A stretch of DNA of 64,000 nucleotides from the NCBI GenBank assembly GCA_964603985.1, contig CAZRXG010000007.1, positions 96,785-160,784 on the forward strand. Reading direction: 5' to 3'. A program made the translations under genes and the position numbers. Below the pieces are notes generated by a model, which was not told the origin of the DNA, did not search any database, and saw only the letters and a program-made list of their open reading frames with translations. This DNA is from CAZRXG01 sp964603985. GTDB taxonomy: Bacteria > Chloroflexota > Anaerolineae > Aggregatilineales > UBA3940. Every line of letters begins with the position of its first letter. Within the stretch, counting starts at the first letter, position 1. This document shows, piece after piece, positions 54,896-61,223 of the stretch.

Positions 54896-55018
54896 GTGCT
54901 GCGCTGGCTCGGCACGTTTGAGTGCCTGATCATCGCCGGGCTGTGTTTGCTGCTGGTGGGGCCGCTGGTGATCGGTCTGGTGCTGCGCGTGCTGCGCGGG
55001 ATTGACGCCGGGAAGTGA
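54896..55018 (+). CDS. Single-helix microprotein (40 residues)
   Basis: A GTG at 54896, 4 bp after the previous stop, opens a 40-codon frame. The product has one helix (CLIIAGLCLLLVGPLVIGLV) and ends LRGIDAGK. Its AGLC segment matches AGLC in the preceding microprotein, so the two may be duplicates. No good ribosome site is visible; translation may depend on the gene before it. Confidence 0.5.
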   Translation: MLRWLGTFECLIIAGLCLLLVGPLVIGLVLRVLRGIDAGK

Positions 55019-55086
55019 GCGGCTGTGATGGCTGGAAAGTGCGTTGGTTTGCCTGTGGCGCGCTGCGCCTGTAGGACGGTGAAGGT

Positions 55087-55998
55087 ATGACGCTTTTATT
55101 CGACGAATCGACGTTGCGTAAGCTCGAACAGCTTTCCCTGATCGCGCACAAGATCCGCGCCGGGATGATGAAGGGTGAGCGCCGCAGCACCAAGCGCGGC
55201 ACCTCGATTGAGTTCGCCGACTACCGCGACTACACGCGCGGCGACGACCTGCGCCGCCTCGACTGGAACGTCTACGCCCGCCTGGAAAAGCCCTTCATCA
55301 AGCTGATGGAGGAAGAGGAAGACCTGACCGTCCACGTGCTGGTCGACGCCAGCCAGTCGATGGACTGGCCGCCTGAAGACCCGCTCGACGTTCGCCCCTT
55401 CGACCCGCACAAGTTCCGCTACGTGCAGCGGCTGGCCGGGGCGCTGGGCCATATCGGGCTGAGCACCGGCGACCGCGTGGCCGTCGCCCTGCTGAGCGGT
55501 GCGCGCGTTGCCGCACAGTGGGGGCCGTTCCGCACGCGCGGGCGGACGCTCCGCCTGCTGGCCTGGCTCGAAGGGCTGGGCACCGGCGGCACGACCGACC
55601 TCAACGCCGCCCTGAGCGATTACGCGCTGCGCGGCGGGCGTCCGGGACTGGCGCTGCTGATCAGCGATATGCTCTCGCCGGGCGGCTACGCCGACGGGCT
55701 GAACGCGCTCCAGGGGCGCGGCTACGAGGTGGGTATTATCCACGTCATCTCGCCCGACGAGCTTGAGCCGCCTCTGGTCGGAGACCTGCGCCTGATCGAC
55801 AGTGAGACCGGCGCGGGCCAGGACGTGACCATTGACAGCGCGATGCGCGCCCTCTACGACCGCCGCCTGCGCGAGTGGCGCGACGGCATCGCGGCCTACT
55901 GCCTGGGCCGCGACGTGCACTACGTTGCCGTCGAAACGGGCACACCCTGGGAGAACGTGATCCTGTACGAACTGCGCCGCGCGGGCGTCGTGCGGTGA
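55087..55998 (+). CDS. DUF58 domain protein
   Basis: The product has 303 residues. The family core RGDDLRRLDWNVYARLEKPF is conserved, followed by a VWA-like segment VLVDASQSMDW near residue 87. That segment keeps a D-x-S-x-S metal site (DASQS). TTDLNAALSDY and ALLISDMLSPGGYADGL complete the fold. DUF58 proteins are the standard partners of MoxR ATPases and are thought to act in complex assembly. It lies 69 bp after the second microprotein. Confidence 0.93.
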   Translation: MTLLFDESTLRKLEQLSLIAHKIRAGMMKGERRSTKRGTSIEFADYRDYTRGDDLRRLDWNVYARLEKPFIKLMEEEEDLTVHVLVDASQSMDWPPEDPLDVRPFDPHKFRYVQRLAGALGHIGLSTGDRVAVALLSGARVAAQWGPFRTRGRTLRLLAWLEGLGTGGTTDLNAALSDYALRGGRPGLALLISDMLSPGGYADGLNALQGRGYEVGIIHVISPDELEPPLVGDLRLIDSETGAGQDVTIDSAMRALYDRRLREWRDGIAAYCLGRDVHYVAVETGTPWENVILYELRRAGVVR

Positions 55999-56006
55999 TA
56001 TTCAAA

Positions 56007-56036
56007 CCACGGATTTCACGAATTACACGGATTGAT
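56007..56036 (+). repeat. Left repeat of the GxxExxY/SGNH cassette
   Basis: This CCACGGATTTCACG-type sequence lies between the DUF58 and GxxExxY genes. Read in reverse complement it resembles the repeat at 56426-56469 and 57725-57768, so it forms the inverted left end of the cassette. Confidence 0.6.
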
Positions 56037-56047
56037 GAGGTGGCCGG

Positions 56048-56419
56048 ATGAGTAAGTTGTTATACAAAGAACTGTCTTTTGAGATTATCGGCGCGGCGAT
56101 GGAGGTGCACAGCACACTTGGGACGGGCTTCCTGGAGGAGATCTATCAAAAGGCTCTTGAGCGTGAACTGTCGCTGCGTGGCATTCCGTTCGTCGCCCAG
56201 CAGCACATTCAGGTTGAATACAAGGGGGCTATGATCGCCGACTATTATCTTGACCTGGTTGTCGACGAAAAGATCGATGTTGAGTTGAAGGCGGTGAGCA
56301 GTCTGGCCCCCGTGCATGAGGCGCAGATTCTCTCGTATCTTAAAGCCGGAGGTCTACGGCTCGGCCTTCTCTTCAATTTCGGCGAGCAGAGTTTAGTGCA
56401 TAAACGCATCGTCCTGTAG
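56048..56419 (+). CDS. GxxExxY family protein (PD-(D/E)XK-like)
   Basis: The product has 123 residues. It carries the naming motif in GTGFLEEIYQKALE, preceded by AAMEVHSTLG. Further on, DYYLDLVVDEKIDVELKAV has the D...E-x-K arrangement of PD-(D/E)XK nuclease-like folds. The last part (ILSYLKAGGLRLGLLFNFG) is also typical. The function of the family is unknown. The genes are often found alone between CACGGATT-like repeats, as here. It is out of place in a MoxR/VWA operon and looks inserted. Confidence 0.9.
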   Translation: MSKLLYKELSFEIIGAAMEVHSTLGTGFLEEIYQKALERELSLRGIPFVAQQHIQVEYKGAMIADYYLDLVVDEKIDVELKAVSSLAPVHEAQILSYLKAGGLRLGLLFNFGEQSLVHKRIVL

Positions 56420-56425
56420 CCGGGG

Positions 56426-56469
56426 AAAAGTAAATCTGTGAAATCCGTGAAATTCGTGGACTGAATCAC
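56426..56469 (+). repeat. 44-bp direct repeat, first copy
   Basis: Starting seven bases after the GxxExxY stop, a 44-bp sequence is identical to 57725-57768. It contains tandem GTGAAATCCGTGAAATTCGT-like units and is nearly the inverse of 56007-56036. Confidence 0.9.
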
Positions 56470-56492
56470 GCGGTAGCCGGAAGTGGTGCCGA

Positions 56493-57695
56493 ATGGGTAG
56501 CCGGGCCTTACGCCGACTGGGTATCAATCTGCTGATCGCCATCGCCTCCGTTGGCCTGACGCTCATCGCTCTTGACCTCATCCTCCGCCGCTTCTATTTC
56601 CCCACCGATTCCCCCTTCAACTACCGCGTTCCCGATCCGGTGCTCGGCTGGCATCTCGAACCCGACTCCCGCTACACCAACGAGAACTGGGAGTTCAGCG
56701 TTCAGGTGACCTACAACTCGAAGGGCTGGCGCGATGTCGAGCACAACTACAAGAAGCCGGAGAGCGTCTTCCGCATTGTCGTGCTGGGCGATTCGTTCAT
56801 GGAAGCCTACTCGGTCGAGTTTGAGGAGTCCTTTGCCCGCCGCCTGGAGGGGTTCCTCAAGGATTCGGGGCGCAGGAGGGTTGAGGTCATCAACCTCGGC
56901 GTCGGTGGGTACGGCACGTTGCAGGAGTACCTTGCCTTTGCCGAGGAGGGCATCCGGTACCGGCCTGACCTCGTGTTGGTCGGCTTCTACGTCGCCAACG
57001 ATGTCCAAAACAACTCCTTCGACCTTGAATCGCAGGTATCAGGCGGGATCAAAGTCAGGAGCCGCCCTTTTCTGGAGCCGGGTGGCCCCGACGACTGGGA
57101 GATCACGCTGGTCGATTACGATGGTGCGCGCCAACGCTATGCGCAGGAGAAGATGGAGCGCGAGAACGAGCTTGAGGCGTTCTGGCGGGAGCGCTCCGCC
57201 ATCCTCCTTCTGCTCGAAGAAACTTTGGAACGTCAGGGGGTAGGCGGCGATGGCTCGCAGGCCCTACCGGCGGGCAGCGATGTCTGGGTGCACGCCTGCG
57301 CGGAGTCGCCCGAATACACCGCCGGGTGGGCGATCACCGGACGCATCCTGGCCCGCCTTAAGCGTGACGTTGAGGCTGCCGGGGCGGAGCTGGTCGTCTT
57401 CACCGTTCCGGCCTGGCAGGAGGTCGATCCTGGCTATATGAATAGAGTCCTCAAGGCAACCGGCCACCCGGAGGACTACTGTCTGCCCCAGGCTCCCGGC
57501 TATGATCGCCTTGCCGGGCTGCTCGCCGGGCAGGGGATCGTGTACGTTGATTTGCGCCCGGCCTTCCAGGAGGCCGAGGGCCAGGCGGATCGCGAACTTT
57601 TTCGCTGGTCCGACCGTCACTGGAACGCCGAGGGGAACTTCCTGGCCGCGTGGGAGGTGTATCGGACGCTGGACGGAGGTGGCTTGCTGCCCTGA
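56493..57695 (+). CDS. SGNH/GDSL-type hydrolase, membrane-anchored
   Basis: The product has 400 residues. An N-terminal helix (LLIAIASVGLTLIALDLIL) anchors it. Block I is VVLGDSFMEAYSV with the catalytic Ser near residue 101. LGVGGYGTLQE supplies the block II Gly, FYVANDVQNN the block III Asn, and WSDRHWNAEGN near 371 the Asp-His of block V. All SGNH residues are therefore present. The family removes acetyl or other esters from polysaccharides, peptidoglycan or lipids. It lies between two identical 44-bp repeats. Unlike the genes on both sides it has no known link to MoxR systems. Confidence 0.87.
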   Translation: MGSRALRRLGINLLIAIASVGLTLIALDLILRRFYFPTDSPFNYRVPDPVLGWHLEPDSRYTNENWEFSVQVTYNSKGWRDVEHNYKKPESVFRIVVLGDSFMEAYSVEFEESFARRLEGFLKDSGRRRVEVINLGVGGYGTLQEYLAFAEEGIRYRPDLVLVGFYVANDVQNNSFDLESQVSGGIKVRSRPFLEPGGPDDWEITLVDYDGARQRYAQEKMERENELEAFWRERSAILLLLEETLERQGVGGDGSQALPAGSDVWVHACAESPEYTAGWAITGRILARLKRDVEAAGAELVVFTVPAWQEVDPGYMNRVLKATGHPEDYCLPQAPGYDRLAGLLAGQGIVYVDLRPAFQEAEGQADRELFRWSDRHWNAEGNFLAAWEVYRTLDGGGLLP

Positions 57696-57724
57696 GGCCC
57701 CGGTCGGTGAGGATGTATCCGTGA

Positions 57725-57768
57725 AAAAGTAAATCTGTGAAATCCGTGAAATTCGTGGACTGAATCAC
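57725..57768 (+). repeat. 44-bp direct repeat, second copy
   Basis: This copy is identical to 56426-56469 and ends two bases before the ATG of the BatA-like gene. The ribosome site of that gene would therefore lie inside the repeat. Confidence 0.9.
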
Positions 57769-57769
57769 T

Positions 57770-59683
57770 ATGAGCTTTTTAACACCCACCTTTCTGGCAC
57801 TGGCCGCGCTGGCCGGGCCGATCATCATTCTGTACATGCTGCGCCTGCGCCGCCGCGAGGTGCCCATCAGCAGCATCATGCTGTGGCAGCGCCTGATGCA
57901 GGATCGCGAGGCCAACATGCCCTGGCAGCGTCTGCGCCGCAACCTGCTCCTGCTGCTGCAACTGCTGATCCTGGCCGCGCTGGTCGTGGCGCTGGCCCGG
58001 CCCTTCATCCCCGTGCCGAGCGTCGCGGCGGGCAGCGTCGCGCTGCTGCTCGACGCCTCGGCCAGCATGAGCGCGACCGACATGCCCGGCGGCGCGACGC
58101 GCTTTGAGGCAGCGCAGGATCAGGCCCGCGCGCTGATCCGCGAGCTGCCCAGCGACGAGGTGATGACCATCATCGCCGTCGGCCCGACGGCGCAGGTGCT
58201 CACACCGCCCACCGGCGACCGCGCCGTCCTGCGCGAGGCCGTCAACCGCGCGCAGCCTGCTCAGGCCCCCGCCGACTGGGGGGCCGCGCTGGCGCTGGCC
58301 GGGGCGAGCATCGCCGGGCGTGAGGGCGCGACCATCGTCATCCTCTCCGACGGCGGCCTGCCTGCCGACCTGCCCGCGCTGCCCGCCCAGGTGCGCTACG
58401 TGAAGGTCGGGCGTCAGGCGGGCAATCTGGCCGTCTCCGCGCTCGCCACCCGGCCCCTTGGCGACGTGCCGCAGCTTTTCGCGGCGGTCACCAACTACGG
58501 CGACCGCGACGCCGACGTGATCCTCAGCCTGGGCGTTGACGGGCTGCTGCACTCCGCCGAGCGCCTGACCGTCCCGGCGGGCCAGACGACCAACCTGACG
58601 ATCACCGACCTGCCCGAAACGGCCCGCCTGATCCGCGCCGAGCTTACATCCCCGGTCGAGGGGGCCACCCCTGATTATCTCCCGCTCGACGACGTGGCCT
58701 ACGCGGTCTACACGCCGCCGGTCGGCGGGCGGGTGCTGCTCGTCACGGCGGGCAACCTGTTCCTGGATCAGGTGCTCAAGGCGCTGCCCACCGTCGAGGT
58801 GGTGAGATCACTGCCCGGCGACCTGCCCGAAGGCAGCTTCGACCTGATCGTATTTGACGGCTGGTTGCCCGAAGGGGATCTGCCCGCCACCAACCTCCTG
58901 ATCGTCAAGCCATCGCACAGCACCGACCTCTTCTCGGTTGGCGCGGACTTCACCACAACGCGCTTCGTGCGCCAGATCGACGACCCGATCCTGGCTTTCG
59001 TTGACTTTGAGGAGGTCGCCGTCCGCGAGGCCGCGCTCGTGCAGGCCCCCGGCTGGGCACAGACGTTGGTCGAGGCCGAGGGCGGGCCGCTCCTGCTGGC
59101 CGGGACGACCGGCGGGCGTCGCGTCGCGGTGCTGGCCTTCGACCTGCACGCCTCCGACCTGCCGCTCAAGATCGCCTTCCCCATTCTGATATCCAACCTG
59201 TTCGACTGGTTCGCGCCTACCCGGCCCTTCGACGCGCCTGACGGCCTCCAGCCCGGCGAGCCGCTGGTCATCCGCCCCCGGGCCACCACCGACCGCTACC
59301 GCATCACCCTGCCCGACGGCTCGACGCAGACCTTCGACGTGGGCGAGGGGGCGCTGAGCTTCACCGCCACCACGCAGTTGGGCGTCTACGGGGTCGAGCT
59401 GCTGAGCGGCTCGACCGGTCAGGGCGGCGGGCAGTTCGCCGTCAACCTTTTCGCGCCGGGGGAGAGCGCCATCGCCCCGGCGGACGGCATCACCGTCGGG
59501 CAGACCGATGTCGCCGGGGCCGGGGCGGACGAGGAGGTCGGGCAGCGCGAGCTGTGGCCCTGGCTGGCGATTGCCGCGCTGCTGGTGCTGCTGGTCGAGT
59601 GGTGGGTCTATCACCGGGGAAGTATCCTCCCTCGCCGCGAGAGAGCGCGTGGGGAGCCGGTCTTTGCCCGCCGTGAGAGGTAG
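57770..59683 (+). CDS. BatA-like VWA domain membrane protein
   Basis: The product has 637 residues. The N-terminal BatA region (LTPTFLALAALAGPIIILYML, RRREVPISSIMLW and RLRRNLLLLLQLL) has two helices. The VWA domain begins at SVALLLDASASMSATD near residue 93 with an intact D-x-S-x-S metal site; the Thr and Asp of the other metal loops follow. A beta-rich part with a Rossmann-like region fills the middle. A last helix (LWPWLAIAALLVLLVEWWVY) lies near 600. The metal-site domain is outside the membrane. It is a standard partner of MoxR and DUF58. Confidence 0.93.
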   Translation: MSFLTPTFLALAALAGPIIILYMLRLRRREVPISSIMLWQRLMQDREANMPWQRLRRNLLLLLQLLILAALVVALARPFIPVPSVAAGSVALLLDASASMSATDMPGGATRFEAAQDQARALIRELPSDEVMTIIAVGPTAQVLTPPTGDRAVLREAVNRAQPAQAPADWGAALALAGASIAGREGATIVILSDGGLPADLPALPAQVRYVKVGRQAGNLAVSALATRPLGDVPQLFAAVTNYGDRDADVILSLGVDGLLHSAERLTVPAGQTTNLTITDLPETARLIRAELTSPVEGATPDYLPLDDVAYAVYTPPVGGRVLLVTAGNLFLDQVLKALPTVEVVRSLPGDLPEGSFDLIVFDGWLPEGDLPATNLLIVKPSHSTDLFSVGADFTTTRFVRQIDDPILAFVDFEEVAVREAALVQAPGWAQTLVEAEGGPLLLAGTTGGRRVAVLAFDLHASDLPLKIAFPILISNLFDWFAPTRPFDAPDGLQPGEPLVIRPRATTDRYRITLPDGSTQTFDVGEGALSFTATTQLGVYGVELLSGSTGQGGGQFAVNLFAPGESAIAPADGITVGQTDVAGAGADEEVGQRELWPWLAIAALLVLLVEWWVYHRGSILPRRERARGEPVFARRER

Positions 59684-59745
59684 CAGGCAATGGGTGAGTT
59701 GTGCTGCGCGTCGCCGCGCTGCGAAAGAACCCGGTTGGGGGGATC

Positions 59746-60684
59746 ATGATAGGCGACCGGGCTGAAGCAGTCCTGCTTAGGCCGTCCCGCCCGCTCGCCA
59801 TCGTCGAGGGGGTGCTGGTCACGCTGATCTGGGCGTCGTCGTTTGTCCTGGTCAAGAAGGCCCTCGACGGTCTCGGCCCGCTGACGATTGCCTGGGGGCG
59901 CTACCTCCTGGGCTTCGTGTTTCTGCTGCCCTTTGTCTACCCCCGGCGTGCGGCGATCCGCGCCCTGCCGCCCCGCCTGTGGCTGCGCCTGCTGCTGATC
60001 GGTCTCAGCTCCTATACCATCGGCAACGGCATGCTCTTCTGGGGCCTCAAGTACCTGCCGCCGATGACCGTCTCGCTGCTGGGCAGCACCCTGCCGATCA
60101 TCATCCTGGTGGTGGGCATCTTCTGGCTGAGCGAGATCCCGACGCGCTGGCAGGTGCTCGGCGTCCTGGGCAGCGTTGCCGGTGGGGTGATTTTCTTTTC
60201 GTCCGGGCTGGCGGTTCCCAACCCCCTCGGTCTGGTCTTTGTCGCCGCCGGGCAGGCGGGCTTCGCGGCCTTCGCCCTGCTGGGGCGCGATGTCGCGCGC
60301 AGCGGTGAGGTTGATACCCTCGTCCTGACCGCCGTGCCGCTCGCCCTGGGCGGCGTGGCGACGCTCCTGATCGCCCTGCCAGTTGAGGGGCTGCCCGCTT
60401 TCGCGCCGCAGGCCTGGCGCATCGTGCTGATCCTGGCGCTGGTGAACACCGCGCTCGGCTACGTGCTCTACAACCACGCCCTGCGGGTGCTGACCGCCTT
60501 CGAGCTGAACACCATCCTCAACTTCATTCCCCTGGCGACGGCGGTTTTCGCGTGGCGATGGTTGGGGGATCGCCTGACGCCGGTCCAGATCGTCGGGATG
60601 ATAGTCGTTATTATGGGCGTGTTTTTTGTACAATGGGGACGGACGGAGCAGAGAGAATGCGCCAGAGAGCCTGGAGCCGATTAG
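59746..60684 (+). CDS. EamA/DMT-family transporter
   Basis: The product has 312 residues from the ATG at 59746; a GTG at 59701 in the same frame is an alternative. It has ten helices in two EamA repeats. The first repeat has LVTLIWASSFVLVKKALDGL and WGRYLLGFVFLLP, and the second has ALVNTALGYVLYNHALR and LGDRLTPVQIVGM. The family exports amino acids, metabolites or drugs. It interrupts the VWA series, and the substrate cannot be told. The end of this gene lies about 50 bp before the acetyltransferase start. Confidence 0.88.
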   Translation: MIGDRAEAVLLRPSRPLAIVEGVLVTLIWASSFVLVKKALDGLGPLTIAWGRYLLGFVFLLPFVYPRRAAIRALPPRLWLRLLLIGLSSYTIGNGMLFWGLKYLPPMTVSLLGSTLPIIILVVGIFWLSEIPTRWQVLGVLGSVAGGVIFFSSGLAVPNPLGLVFVAAGQAGFAAFALLGRDVARSGEVDTLVLTAVPLALGGVATLLIALPVEGLPAFAPQAWRIVLILALVNTALGYVLYNHALRVLTAFELNTILNFIPLATAVFAWRWLGDRLTPVQIVGMIVVIMGVFFVQWGRTEQRECAREPGAD

Positions 60685-60736
60685 TATCAGGCCCACCATC
60701 TTCGGCGGTATCCGGTATAGATAGGAGCCGCACGCA

Positions 60737-61201
60737 GTGACGTATACCATTCGCCGGGCCGACCCGGACGACATCGACACCCTCACCCGGCTGCGCCTCG
60801 ATTTTGTGCGCGAGGTCGGCACGCTGGCCGCCGACGACCCGGCGACCGAGCTGGCGGAGGCGATCCGGCGCTACCTGCTTGAGCACCTGCCGGGGGATGA
60901 CTTCGCGGTCTGGGTGGCCGAGGTCGGCGATCAGGTCGTCGCCACGGCCTGGCTGGTGTTCTTCGACCGACCGCCTATGCCATGGAGCCTGGCAGGCCGG
61001 GAGGCGCTCGTCCTGAACGTGTACACGATCTCTGACTGGCGCGACCAGGGCATCGCGACGGCGCTGATGGAGGAGATCATCCGTTTCGTGAGGGCGACCG
61101 ACGCCGGGCGCATCCAGTTGCGCACCACCGAGGCCGGTGAGCCGGTCTACAGGAAGGTGGGATTTGTCCCGGCGACTTCGGCAATGGAAATGATGTTGTA
61201 G
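60737..61201 (+). CDS. GNAT family N-acetyltransferase
   Basis: The product has 154 residues, starting at a GTG. It has the GNAT opening YTIRRADPDDIDTLTRL, the strand 4 motif VATAWLVFF and the acetyl-CoA loop DWRDQGIATALMEEI, then AGEPVYRKVGFVPA. Length is typical. It sits between a DMT transporter and the giant VWA protein. The acceptor is unknown. Confidence 0.9.
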   Translation: MTYTIRRADPDDIDTLTRLRLDFVREVGTLAADDPATELAEAIRRYLLEHLPGDDFAVWVAEVGDQVVATAWLVFFDRPPMPWSLAGREALVLNVYTISDWRDQGIATALMEEIIRFVRATDAGRIQLRTTEAGEPVYRKVGFVPATSAMEMML

Positions 61202-61223
61202 ACGCCTGTGATGGATTGAAACC

